From Gemmatimonadota bacterium (GTDB lineage Bacteria > Gemmatimonadota > Gemmatimonadetes > Gemmatimonadales > GWC2-71-9), in NCBI GenBank assembly GCA_003222035.1, contig QHUS01000070.1, forward strand, positions 1 to 43,448: a DNA stretch of 43,448 nt, given 5' to 3'. Every line of letters begins with the position of its first letter. The first letter of the stretch is position 1. Positions 18,879 to 27,637 of the stretch are shown here, one piece after another. A program made the translations under genes and the position numbers. The notes below the pieces were generated by a model. It ran no database searches and had not been told where the DNA came from. It saw only the letters and a program-made list of their open reading frames with translations.

Positions 18879-20159
18879 ATGGGCTACCCGCACAAGCCTC
18901 ACCCTCGCGAAACGGTCGTCCTCTCCCGCCACTTCGGCGAGGCCGACGCGCGGACGTACAAGGGGTGGGTGAAGCGGGGCGGGTACGAGGTGCTGGCGCA
19001 GGCGCTGGCCATGGAGCCGGGCAGGGTCACCGACATCGTGAAGGAATCCGGGCTGCGCGGGCGCGGGGGCGCAGGATTCCCCACCGGCCTCAAGTGGTCG
19101 TTCATGCCGAAAGAGAAGAACAAGCCGCACTTCCTCTGCGTCAACGCCGATGAATCCGAGCCGGGCACGTTCAAGGATCGCGAGATCATGCGGTGGACCC
19201 CGCACGCGCTGCTCGAGGGCTCCGCCATCGCCGCCCACGCGATTCAGGCCGAGGTCGTGTACGTCTACATCCGCGGGGAGTTCACCGAGCCCTGGGACTT
19301 CATGGCACGGGCCCTGGCCGAAGCCAACGACGCCCGCGTGTTCGGCGCCATCAAGATCTATCTGCACCGCGGGGCGGGGGCGTACATCTGTGGCGAAGAG
19401 ACCGCTCTCATGAACTCGATCGAGGGGAAACGCGGCAACCCGCGCATCAAGCCGCCGTTCCCGGCCGCCGCCGGCGTGTTCGGCATGCCCACCACCATCA
19501 ACAACGTGGAGACGCTCGCCGCCGTGCCTCAAATTCTCAAGCATGGCGCCGCGTGGTACAAGGGGCTCTCACTCTCCTCCCCCAAGAGCACCGGCACGAA
19601 GCTCTTCTCGGTCTGCGGGCATGTCCAAAAGCCCGGGAACTACGAAGTCACGATGGGCTTCCCGCTCAAGGACCTGTTGTACGACCTGTGCGGCGGCATG
19701 CGCCCCGGCCGGACGCTCAAAGCGTGCATTCCCGGGGGGTCATCCGTGCCGATCCTGAACCGCGAGGAGACCGAGAGCTGTCTGCTCGACTACGAGGGTG
19801 TGGTCGACAAGGGCTCGATGCTCGGCTCGGGGGGCGTGATCGTATTCGACGATTCGACCGACATGGTCTACCAGATCATGCGGCTGGCGCGGTTCTACGC
19901 CCACGAGTCGTGCGCGCAGTGCACCCAGTGTCGCGAAGGCACCGCGTGGACCACCAAGATTCTCGAGCGGATCCTCTCGGGGCGTGGAACGACGGCGGAC
20001 CTGGACCTGCTGCTCGATCTCTCCGAGAACATGACCGGTAAGACCATCTGCGTGCTGTCGGACTCCTGCGCCGCCCCCGTCGTGTCGGGAATCAAGAAGT
20101 TCAAGAGCGAATTCGAGGACTATATCGCGGGACGTCGCAAGCCCGTCATGGTCGCGTGA
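18879..20159 (+). CDS. nuoF: NADH-quinone oxidoreductase subunit F (51 kDa)
   Basis: NuoF binds NADH and FMN and carries [4Fe-4S] cluster N3: it is the electron entry point. The 426-residue protein has the Gly-rich LRGRGGAGFPTGLKW (59-73) for NADH, NADESEPGTFKDRE for FMN, and GAGAYICGEETAL. The N3 ligands are C-x2-C-x2-C in SCAQCTQCREG plus a later Cys (DSCAAPV). ATG 18879 is chosen, with a GGAG seven bases upstream; the frame is open back to 18834 but only through the palindromic repeat. It ends in a GTGA overlap with nuoG. Confidence 0.97.
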   Translation: MGYPHKPHPRETVVLSRHFGEADARTYKGWVKRGGYEVLAQALAMEPGRVTDIVKESGLRGRGGAGFPTGLKWSFMPKEKNKPHFLCVNADESEPGTFKDREIMRWTPHALLEGSAIAAHAIQAEVVYVYIRGEFTEPWDFMARALAEANDARVFGAIKIYLHRGAGAYICGEETALMNSIEGKRGNPRIKPPFPAAAGVFGMPTTINNVETLAAVPQILKHGAAWYKGLSLSSPKSTGTKLFSVCGHVQKPGNYEVTMGFPLKDLLYDLCGGMRPGRTLKACIPGGSSVPILNREETESCLLDYEGVVDKGSMLGSGGVIVFDDSTDMVYQIMRLARFYAHESCAQCTQCREGTAWTTKILERILSGRGTTADLDLLLDLSENMTGKTICVLSDSCAAPVVSGIKKFKSEFEDYIAGRRKPVMVA

Positions 20160-21766
20160 GCACCGAACTGATCAACCTCACCGTCGACGACGTCCCAGTC
20201 AGCGTGCCGAAAGGGACGCTGGTCATCGAAGCCGCCAAGCAGGCGGGGGTCCTCGTACCGCACTACTGCTATCACCCGGGCCTTCCGGTCGCGGGCGTGT
20301 GCCGCATGTGCCTCGTCGAGATCGAGAAACAGCCGAAGCTCGCGATCGCATGCGCCACCCAGGTCGCGGAGGGCATGGTGGTCAAGACGCAGTCCTCGGC
20401 AGCGAAGAGCGCCCGGACCGGTGTGCTGGAGTTCCTGCTCATCAACCACCCGCTCGATTGCCCGATATGCGACCAGGCTGGGGAGTGCGAGCTTCAGGAC
20501 TTCACCTTCCAGGAAGGGCGCCCGGCCACCCGGTACAGTCCCGTCTACGCCAAGCGCTTCAACCCGGTCGAAGATTTCGGTCCCGATGTGCTGTACGTCC
20601 CGAACCGGTGCATCCTGTGCACGCGCTGCGTCCGGTTCATGGAAGACGTGGCGAAGGAGCCGGTACTGAACGTCTCCGAGCGGGGCGACCGCGCCTTCAT
20701 CGGGATCCACCCCGAGGCGCGGCTCGACCACCCCTGGGCGGGCAACGTCGTGGACCTCTGCCCCGTCGGCTCGCTCCTGTCGAAGGACTTCCTGCACAAG
20801 GCACGGGCCTGGGAGCTCGACAAGTCCGCGTCGATCTGCACCGGCTGTTCCCAGGGGTGCAACATCACGCTGGACACGCGCGAGGGGGTGGTCGTGCGGG
20901 TCCGGCCCAGGCCGAACCTCGAGGTGAACCGCTATTTCATCTGCGACCACGGTCGCATGAGCTACCGCTGGATGAACCGGGGCGACCGCATCGAGGCCCC
21001 CCTCGTGAGGCGAGGCGGGGAGCTGCACGCAACCGACTGGGATGAGGCCCTCGAAGCCGCGGCGACGCTGCTCCGGGGCGCCGCCCGTCGCGGCGTCGTC
21101 CTGGCCTCGCCCCGAGCCTCCACGGAAGCGCTATTCTTCGCGCGCGAGCTGTTCCGGGCGCGTGGCGGCGACTGGCGCGGCGCCTTCCAGGTGGTGATGG
21201 GCGAGGAAGCAGCTCTGGCGGCGGTCCCCAATCTCGCGCTCCGCGCCGAGCGGGCCCCGAACGCCCGGGGCGCCGAGCTGTTGGGATACGGCCGCGACTA
21301 CGCGGCGGCCGTGGCCGCGGCCGAGACCGCCGCGGTGCTGCTGGTGCTCGACGAACCCGAGATCGCCGGTCGCACACAGGGCGCGCTCATCTACGCCGGC
21401 ACCGTGCTGCCCGCGGGCGGACGGGGGGAAGCGGGGGGGGGAGGGGGGGGGGCCCGCGACGCCCAGGTCGTTTTCCCGATTGCGAACGTCGCGGAAGAAG
21501 AAGGCACCTTCGTCAACCGCGACGGCCGCGTGCAGCGCTACTTCCAGGCGAAGCCCACGCCGGGGATGGCCCGGCCCGCGTGGTGGGTGTTCTCCGAGCT
21601 GCTCGCCATTCTGGGAAACGGCGACGGGACGGAGGCCCGCGTGGCCACGGCCGCCGCGGCGTTCGATCGCCTGGCGTCCTCGGTTGACGCGTTCCGCGGC
21701 CTCTCGTACACGCATCTGGGCTTAGCGGGAGTGCCGGCGTCGAGCACGGTTCCGGTGCCGGCATGA
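20156..21766 (+). CDS. nuoG: NADH-quinone oxidoreductase subunit G (75 kDa, compact)
   Basis: NuoG is the iron-sulfur relay of the peripheral arm. The 536-residue product has [2Fe-2S] N1b ligands C38, C49, C52, C66, then N5 as H98-x3-C102-x2-C105-x5-C111. N4 ligands are C152, C155, C158 and C202. An extra set C228-x2-C231-x3-C235-x27-C263 exactly matches the N7 cluster known from E. coli and Thermus but lost in mitochondria. The molybdopterin-like C-terminal domain is much shorter than in E. coli (about 908 residues in total there). Near residues 422-432 a run of glycines is encoded by a G-rich tract. GTG 20156 overlaps the nuoF stop. Confidence 0.96.
   Translation: MSTELINLTVDDVPVSVPKGTLVIEAAKQAGVLVPHYCYHPGLPVAGVCRMCLVEIEKQPKLAIACATQVAEGMVVKTQSSAAKSARTGVLEFLLINHPLDCPICDQAGECELQDFTFQEGRPATRYSPVYAKRFNPVEDFGPDVLYVPNRCILCTRCVRFMEDVAKEPVLNVSERGDRAFIGIHPEARLDHPWAGNVVDLCPVGSLLSKDFLHKARAWELDKSASICTGCSQGCNITLDTREGVVVRVRPRPNLEVNRYFICDHGRMSYRWMNRGDRIEAPLVRRGGELHATDWDEALEAAATLLRGAARRGVVLASPRASTEALFFARELFRARGGDWRGAFQVVMGEEAALAAVPNLALRAERAPNARGAELLGYGRDYAAAVAAAETAAVLLVLDEPEIAGRTQGALIYAGTVLPAGGRGEAGGGGGGARDAQVVFPIANVAEEEGTFVNRDGRVQRYFQAKPTPGMARPAWWVFSELLAILGNGDGTEARVATAAAAFDRLASSVDAFRGLSYTHLGLAGVPASSTVPVPA
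21423..21452 (+). repeat. G-rich tract within nuoG
   Basis: Runs of 6, 9 and 10 G separated by AAGC and A encode a Gly-rich loop inside NuoG. Such homopolymer runs are prone to slippage, both in vivo and during sequencing, and could form a G-quadruplex in the coding strand and mRNA. The reading frame is intact as given. Confidence 0.8.
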
Positions 21767-22938
21767 CGTTCTTCCTTGTCAGCTCCGTCATCAAGATCCT
21801 CGTGGTGTTCACCGCCCTCATGGTGATCATCGCCCTGCTCACACTCGCGGAGCGGCGCATCTGCGCGTGGATGCAGGACCGGCTGGGCCCGAACCGGGTG
21901 GGCCCGCAGGGGCTGCTGCAGCCGGCCGCCGACGGGCTCAAGAATCTGGTGAAAGAGGAGACGCTTCCCGCCCAGGCCGACAAGGTGCTGTTCATGCTCG
22001 CGCCCGCGATTTCGTTCATTCCCGCGCTCCTGACCTTCGCGGTGATCCCGTTCGCGTCACCGCTCCCGACGCCGTGGGGCGACGTGGACATGGTGGTCGC
22101 CAACCTCCCGGTGGGGTTCCTGTACATCCTGGCGTTCGGCTCGCTGGGCGTCTACGGGATCGTGCTGGCGGGATGGTCGTCCAACAACAAGTACGCGCTG
22201 TTGGGCGGGATGCGGGCGAGCGCGCAGATGATCTCGTACGAGATCGCGCTCGGCATGAGCACGGTGGCCGTGTTGCTCCTCGCCGGCAACGTCACGCTCA
22301 CCGACGTGATCGCGAAGCAGTCGGGATCGCTCTTCACCTGGAACGTGTTCCCGCTGTCGCTCGGATTCTTCATTTTCCTGGTCGCGTCATTCGCGGAAAC
22401 GAACCGGCTCCCGTTCGATCTCCCCGAGGCCGAAAGCGAGCTCATCGCGGGCTATCACGCCGAATACAGCGCGATGAAGTTCTCCATGTTCTATATCGCG
22501 GAGTATTCGAACATGGTCACGGCGTCCGCGCTCATGACCAGCTTGTTCTTCGGCGGTTGGGACGTGCCGCTGACAAGCTGGGACAGCACGCCGCCCTGGA
22601 CGCTCCTGAAGACCGCGGTGACGTTCGGCTCGTTCGCCCTGAAGACGGGGTTCTTCCTGTTCTTCTTTATCTGGGTGCGGTGGACTCTTCCGCGCTTCCG
22701 CTACGACCAGCTGATGGCGCTCGGATGGAAGGTCATGCTGCCCCTGGCGCTCACCTACCTGACCGTGATCGCAAGCGCGATCTGGTTCCTGCACGACCGG
22801 CTGGGCTGGACGTACGACGCGCGGTTTGCGCTCACCCTGTTCGGCTTGAACGTGCTGCTCGCGGTTTCGCTGCTCTTCTGGCTCGATCGAGGCCACATCG
22901 TGGCCGGGTCCGTGGCTGAGGAAGGAGGGCGGGCCTGA
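21763..22938 (+). CDS. nuoH: NADH-quinone oxidoreductase subunit H
   Basis: NuoH anchors the peripheral arm and forms the membrane part of the quinone channel. The 391-residue protein has about eight to nine membrane helices. The first cytoplasmic loop LAERRICAWMQDRLGPNRVG and the following GLLQPAADGLKN are diagnostic, as is the acidic loop FAETNRLPFDLPEAESEL, which holds the glutamates thought to couple quinone reduction to proton movement. Overlaps nuoG by ATGA and nuoI by one base (TGATG). Confidence 0.97.
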   Translation: MTFFLVSSVIKILVVFTALMVIIALLTLAERRICAWMQDRLGPNRVGPQGLLQPAADGLKNLVKEETLPAQADKVLFMLAPAISFIPALLTFAVIPFASPLPTPWGDVDMVVANLPVGFLYILAFGSLGVYGIVLAGWSSNNKYALLGGMRASAQMISYEIALGMSTVAVLLLAGNVTLTDVIAKQSGSLFTWNVFPLSLGFFIFLVASFAETNRLPFDLPEAESELIAGYHAEYSAMKFSMFYIAEYSNMVTASALMTSLFFGGWDVPLTSWDSTPPWTLLKTAVTFGSFALKTGFFLFFFIWVRWTLPRFRYDQLMALGWKVMLPLALTYLTVIASAIWFLHDRLGWTYDARFALTLFGLNVLLAVSLLFWLDRGHIVAGSVAEEGGRA

Positions 22939-23444
22939 TGACGATCGGCGTCAAGGTCATGAAGCGACCGGGCGCGGAAGCCTCTTACGTGCTTGCGACG
23001 TTGAAGGGGATGGCGTTGACGTTCAGCCACCTGTGGCGGCCGAAGGTGACGATGCAGTATCCGGAGGAGAAGAGCAGCAAGGAGTGGGCGCTGTCCCCGC
23101 GCTGGCGCGGCACCCACCGCATGCTGACGGACGAGCAGGGGCGGGCCAAGTGCGTGGCGTGCGGCCTCTGCCCGCAGATCTGTCCCGCTAACTGCATCAA
23201 GCTCGTTCCCGGCGAAGACGAGCAGGGGAACCGCTATCCCCTCATCTACGAGATCGACGAATTCCGCTGCGTGTTCTGCGGCTATTGCCAGGAAGTGTGT
23301 CCCGAGGAGGCGATCCACGTGGGCGTGCACTACGAGAATTCCGAGTATTCGCGCGACCGGTTCGTCTACGACCTCGAGCGGCTGTGCGCGCAGACGCACC
23401 CCGTCTCGAGCCTCTGGGATCCTTCCGACCCGAAGGGGGAATAG
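22938..23444 (+). CDS. nuoI: NADH-quinone oxidoreductase subunit I
   Basis: NuoI carries the two [4Fe-4S] clusters N6a and N6b that lead to N2. In the 168-residue protein the two ferredoxin motifs are C72-C75-C78-C82 (CVACGLCPQIC) and C111-C114-C117-C121 (CVFCGYCQEVC), each followed by Pro as expected. The N-terminus has an amphipathic helix that lies on the membrane. It overlaps nuoH by one base, and nuoJ starts at GTG 23446, one base after its TAG. Confidence 0.97.
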   Translation: MTIGVKVMKRPGAEASYVLATLKGMALTFSHLWRPKVTMQYPEEKSSKEWALSPRWRGTHRMLTDEQGRAKCVACGLCPQICPANCIKLVPGEDEQGNRYPLIYEIDEFRCVFCGYCQEVCPEEAIHVGVHYENSEYSRDRFVYDLERLCAQTHPVSSLWDPSDPKGE

Positions 23445-23445
23445 C

Positions 23446-23967
23446 GTGGCGGGGACGCTGATCGTCTTCTGGGCGTTCGCCGGCCTGGCCGTTGTGAGCG
23501 CGCTGTGCTGTATCACCCGCCGGAGTCCGGTGGCGAGCGCCCTGTGGCTGGTCGTGACCCTGTTCTCGCTGGCCGCGCTGTTCGTGCTGCTCGATGCGCA
23601 GTTCCTCGCCGTGCTGCAAGTGCTCGTGTACGCGGGCGCCATCATGGTGTTGTTCCTGTTCGTCATCATGCTGCTCAATCTCGGCCGCGCGGGACCCACC
23701 GATTTGAGAGGTCCGGCGGGCCTGGGAGTGGGCGTCCTGCTCTCGGGACTGTTGCTGGTGCAGTTGTTGGCGCTGCGCCAGGCTGGCCTGTCGCCGTCCG
23801 TGGCCGTCGCGCCGGGCGCCGTGGCACGGATCGCGGCGGAGCAGGGGATGGTGCCCGCGATCGCCCGGCCCTTGTTCGGCGCCTACCTCGTGCCGTTCGA
23901 GATCACCAGCGTCCTGCTGCTCGCCGCGATCGTCGGGGCCGTCGTGCTCGCGAAGCGCAGGTTGTAA
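23446..23967 (+). CDS. nuoJ: NADH-quinone oxidoreductase subunit J
   Basis: NuoJ is a five-helix membrane subunit. The 173-residue product has the helix-3 segment [20 protein letters not shown], which contains the conserved tyrosine-glycine region that forms the pi-bulge in structures of complex I. The start is GTG 23446. Its TAA overlaps the nuoK ATG by one base. Helices 4 and 5 are separated by a loop of about 45 residues, within the family range. Confidence 0.95.
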   Translation: MAGTLIVFWAFAGLAVVSALCCITRRSPVASALWLVVTLFSLAALFVLLDAQFLAVLQVLVYAGAIMVLFLFVIMLLNLGRAGPTDLRGPAGLGVGVLLSGLLLVQLLALRQAGLSPSVAVAPGAVARIAAEQGMVPAIARPLFGAYLVPFEITSVLLLAAIVGAVVLAKRRL

Positions 23968-24263
23968 TGCTGCTCGGACCGTCGCTGGCCGTCTCGGCGG
24001 TGCTCTTCGCGCTGGGGGTGGCGGGCGTGCTGTTGCGCCGCAATGCCATCGTCATCTTCATGTGCGTGGAGCTGATGCTCAACGCGGTGAACCTCACGTT
24101 CGTCGCGCTCGCCCAGCAGCTCGGCGTCGCCGGTCAGATCTTCGTGTTCTTCGTGATGGCCGTGGCGGCCGCCGAGGCGGGCGTGGGACTCGCGATCATG
24201 CTGGCCATCTATCGCCACCGGCAGACGGTCAACCTGCAGAACATCAACCTGCTCAGGGGCTGA
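23967..24263 (+). CDS. nuoK: NADH-quinone oxidoreductase subunit K
   Basis: NuoK is a three-helix, MrpC-like subunit of the proton-translocating arm. The 98-residue protein carries the two membrane glutamates E35 ([11 protein letters not shown]) and E70 ([11 protein letters not shown]) that are essential in E. coli. The length matches the family (about 100). ATG 23967 overlaps the nuoJ stop and the TGA overlaps the nuoL start (TGATG). The much longer open frame in the same phase upstream is a shadow of nuoJ. Confidence 0.97.
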   Translation: MLLGPSLAVSAVLFALGVAGVLLRRNAIVIFMCVELMLNAVNLTFVALAQQLGVAGQIFVFFVMAVAAAEAGVGLAIMLAIYRHRQTVNLQNINLLRG

Positions 24264-27200
24264 TGCCGGAGTCCCCGCTGTCACTGCTCTGGGTGGTGCC
24301 GGCGCTGCCGCTCTTGGGGTTCGTGGTGAACGGCGCGCTGGCGCTCGCGCGCCCCGGCGCCAAGCGCGCGGTCTCGATCGCCGGCGTGGGAACGCTCGCG
24401 CTCGCCTTTGGCGCCTCCGCCCTCGCCGTGACCGAGTTGGCGCGCCTGCACGCGACGTCCCCGCTCGTCGTCTCCTACTGGGAATGGCTCCCCGTGCGGG
24501 ACCTGCAGGTCGCGTTCGCGCTGCAGCTCGACCCGCTCTCGGCCGTGATGCTCCTCGTGGTCACGGGTGTGGGAGCGTTGATCCACGTATTCAGTGTTGG
24601 CTACATGCACGACGATCCGGGTTACGCGCGCTACTTCGCCTACCTGAATCTGTTCGTGTTCTTCATGCTGATCCTGGTGCTGGGCGCGAACTTTCCGGTC
24701 ATGTTCGTCGGATGGGAAGGAGTCGGACTCTGCTCCTACCTCCTGATCGGGTTCTGGTTCAACGAGAAGATCAACGCCGACGCCGGCAAGAAGGCGTTCA
24801 TCGTGAACCGGATCGGGGACTTCGGCTTCCTGGTGGCGATGTTCCTCATCTTCACGCGCTTCGGCTCGCTGGACTTCGAGACCGTGTTCGCCAAAGCGCC
24901 GACGGTACTGCCGCCGGGCAGCGGCATCGCCGCGGCGATCACCCTCTTCCTGTTTCTCGGCTGCACCGGCAAGTCGGCCCAGATTCCGCTGTATACGTGG
25001 CTCCCCGACGCGATGCAGGGTCCGACGCCGGTGTCCGCCCTGATTCACGCGGCCACCATGGTCACCGCTGGCGTCTATCTCGTCGCCCGCTGCGCCGTGT
25101 TGTTCGCCCTCTCGCCAGTCGGCAGTGCGACCGTCGCGGGCATCGGCGCCCTTACAGCGCTGTTCTCCGCGACCATCGCCCTCAAGCAGTGGGACATCAA
25201 GCGGGTGCTGGCGTACTCCACCGTCTCCCAGCTGGGCTACATGTTCGTGGGCGTGGGCAGCGGAGCCTATGCTGCCGGCATCTTTCACTTGACCACCCAC
25301 GCGTTCTTCAAGGCTCTCCTGTTCCTCGGCTCGGGAAGCGTGATCCACGCCGTGCACCGGGCGCACCATGCCACCCATAGCCACGAGGACGCCCAGGACA
25401 TGCGCAACATGGGCGGGCTCGCTCGTCATCTGCCATGGACGGCGACGTTGATGTGGATTGCGACGCTCGCCATCGCCGGGATCCCGCCCCTGGCCGGCTT
25501 CTTCTCGAAGGATGAGATCCTCGGCGCCGCGTTCGCCGAGGGCGCGGTCCGGCCGGTGTGGTACACCTTCTGGGCCATGGGCCTCGCGGCGGCGCTGCTC
25601 ACGGCGTTCTACATGACGCGGCTCATGCTCTACACCTTCCATGGACCGAACCGCACGGGCGAGCGCGAGCGTGCATATCTGCACGAAGCGCCGCCCGTGA
25701 TGACCGTCCCGCTCGTCGTGCTCGGCGGCCTCACGGTACTCGGGGGTGCGCTGAATCTTCCGCCACTCGTCGGCGGGGGCTCCTTCCTGGAGCACTGGCT
25801 CGAGCCCGTGACCGCGGCGGCGCAGCGGATTCGGCCCGCAGTCGAGGTCGCGCACACGACGGAATGGGCCCTGGTAGCCGGTGCGGTCTTGATCGCCGTG
25901 CTGGGGATTGCGGCCGCGTTCCGAGTGCTGAAGCCCGAAGCGCTCGTACCCGCGCACGTCGCGCCGCCCGAAACCGGGCTGGCCCGGGTGCTCTGGAAGA
26001 AGTGGTACGTGGACGAGCTATACGACGCGGTGATCGTGCGACCGGTGATGTGGGTGTCGCGCGAGGTACTGTGGAAGATCGTCGACGTCGGCCTCGTCGA
26101 TGGCCTGCTCGTGAACGGCACGGCGACGGCCTCGCGGTTCGTCGGCTGGGTAGGAAGCCGGCTGCAAACGGGTGAGGTCGGGGTGTACGTGGCGTTCGTC
26201 CCCGCGCGCCTGGCGAAGCACGTCGCCTTCGCCGCCAGCCTGGTCGAGTTCGCGATCTCGGTTCCGCTGTGGTGGACCTTCGCGCCCGATGGTGGGATGC
26301 AGTTCGTCCTCGACGTGCCGTGGATTCCGGCCTGGGGCATCCGCTACACGGTGGGCGTGGACGGGATCTCGCTGTTCATGGTGCTGCTCACCACGTTCCT
26401 GGTGCCCCTCTCGGTGCTCGGGAGCTACTCCTACATCACGACGCGCGAGCGCCCCTTCTACTGCCTCATGCTCGTTCTCACATCGGGGATGATCGGCGTC
26501 TTCGTGGCGCTCGACCTCTTCTTCTTCTATGTGATGTGGGAAGTCATGCTCATTCCGATGTACTTCATCATCGGCGTGTGGGGCGGGGAGCGGCGCCTGT
26601 ACGCGGCCCTCAAGTTCTTCGTGTACACTTTTGTCGGCTCGCTGCTGATGCTGGTGGCGATTCTCGCCCTGGTGTACTTCGTATCGCAGCGGACGGGCGT
26701 GTACTCGTTCTCGTACGCGCATTTGATGGCACACCTGGGCGGGCTCGGCCCGGTCGCGTTTTGGCTGTTCGGCGCCTTCTTCCTCGCCTTCGCGATCAAG
26801 GTGCCGATGTTCCCGTTTCACACCTGGTTGCCCGACGCGCACGTCGAGGCCCCTACTGCCGGATCGGTGCTGCTCGCCGGCGTGCTCCTGAAGATGGGCA
26901 CCTACGGATTCCTGCGCTTCGCACTGCCGCTGTTCCCGTCGGTGGCGCTCCACCCGGCGGTGCAACGGGTCATCGTCGCCTTGTCGCTGATCGGCATCGT
27001 GTACGGCGGCCTCGTGGCGATGGTGCAGCCGGACTTCAAGAAGCTCATCGCCTACTCGTCGGTCGCACACCTGGGCTTCGTCATGCTCGGCATCTGGGCG
27101 CTGACGCTCCAGAGCGTGCAGGGCGCGCTGCTGGTGATGATCAATCACGGCATCTCGACGGGCGCGCTTTTCTTCTTGGCCGGCATGCTGTACGAGCGGC

Positions 27201-27637
27201 GGCACTCCCGCCTGATCGAGGCGTTCGGCGGGATCGCGAAGGTCGTGCCCATGCTCGCGGCGGTGCTCACGATCGTCTCGCTCTCGTCGATCGGGCTGCC
27301 GGCGACGAACGGCTTTGTCGGCGAGTTCCTCGTGCTCCTCGGGACGTTCCGGATCTACCCGGTGGCCGCGATGATCGCCACGGCCGGCGTCATCGTTGCC
27401 GCGATGTACCTGCTGCCGGCGCTGCAGCGGGTCATCTATAACCCCCTGGACAAGCGCGTGAACGAGACGCTCCCCGACCTGTCGCTGCGGGAGCTCGCGG
27501 TCCTGGTGCCGCTGCTCGCCGGCATCCTCTGGATCGGTGTGTACCCGAAGCCCATTCTCCAGCGGATGGAGCCCAGCGCCCGCGAGCTGATTCAATCCGT
27601 GCGGCTGAACGCCGCGGTCTTTACGGCGGAGCGATGA
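24263..27637 (+). CDS. nuoLM: Fused NADH-quinone oxidoreductase subunits L and M
   Basis: One uninterrupted frame of 1124 residues encodes two antiporter-like proton-pumping subunits of complex I. Residues 1 to about 643 are NuoL: E152 (GWEGVG), K237 (GCTGKSAQIP), PTPVSALIHAATMV, a helix near 535-557 and the lateral-helix region up to LQTGEVGVYV. Residues from about 644 are NuoM: E760 (MWEVMLIPMY), K846 (FAIKVPMFPFHTWLPDAH) and GIVYGGLVAM. At the junction the final NuoL helix that normally follows the lateral helix is absent, and so is the first NuoM helix; the text runs straight into ARLAKHVAFAASLVEF. Loss of two helices keeps the topology in phase. ATG 24263 overlaps the nuoK stop, and the ORF upstream of it is a shadow. 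A genuine fusion or an assembly deletion are both possible. Confidence 0.93.
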   Translation: MPESPLSLLWVVPALPLLGFVVNGALALARPGAKRAVSIAGVGTLALAFGASALAVTELARLHATSPLVVSYWEWLPVRDLQVAFALQLDPLSAVMLLVVTGVGALIHVFSVGYMHDDPGYARYFAYLNLFVFFMLILVLGANFPVMFVGWEGVGLCSYLLIGFWFNEKINADAGKKAFIVNRIGDFGFLVAMFLIFTRFGSLDFETVFAKAPTVLPPGSGIAAAITLFLFLGCTGKSAQIPLYTWLPDAMQGPTPVSALIHAATMVTAGVYLVARCAVLFALSPVGSATVAGIGALTALFSATIALKQWDIKRVLAYSTVSQLGYMFVGVGSGAYAAGIFHLTTHAFFKALLFLGSGSVIHAVHRAHHATHSHEDAQDMRNMGGLARHLPWTATLMWIATLAIAGIPPLAGFFSKDEILGAAFAEGAVRPVWYTFWAMGLAAALLTAFYMTRLMLYTFHGPNRTGERERAYLHEAPPVMTVPLVVLGGLTVLGGALNLPPLVGGGSFLEHWLEPVTAAAQRIRPAVEVAHTTEWALVAGAVLIAVLGIAAAFRVLKPEALVPAHVAPPETGLARVLWKKWYVDELYDAVIVRPVMWVSREVLWKIVDVGLVDGLLVNGTATASRFVGWVGSRLQTGEVGVYVAFVPARLAKHVAFAASLVEFAISVPLWWTFAPDGGMQFVLDVPWIPAWGIRYTVGVDGISLFMVLLTTFLVPLSVLGSYSYITTRERPFYCLMLVLTSGMIGVFVALDLFFFYVMWEVMLIPMYFIIGVWGGERRLYAALKFFVYTFVGSLLMLVAILALVYFVSQRTGVYSFSYAHLMAHLGGLGPVAFWLFGAFFLAFAIKVPMFPFHTWLPDAHVEAPTAGSVLLAGVLLKMGTYGFLRFALPLFPSVALHPAVQRVIVALSLIGIVYGGLVAMVQPDFKKLIAYSSVAHLGFVMLGIWALTLQSVQGALLVMINHGISTGALFFLAGMLYERRHSRLIEAFGGIAKVVPMLAAVLTIVSLSSIGLPATNGFVGEFLVLLGTFRIYPVAAMIATAGVIVAAMYLLPALQRVIYNPLDKRVNETLPDLSLRELAVLVPLLAGILWIGVYPKPILQRMEPSARELIQSVRLNAAVFTAER

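Noticed and set aside
24281..25957. Long antisense frame (558 codons) opposite nuoL
   Set aside because: Lies wholly over conserved nuoL sequence; Arg/Glu/His/Gln-rich composition is typical of an antisense shadow in GC-rich DNA.
26018..27595. Antisense frame of 525 codons opposite nuoM
   Set aside because: Shadow of nuoM; composition is extreme (Arg/His/Glu) with no recognisable domain.
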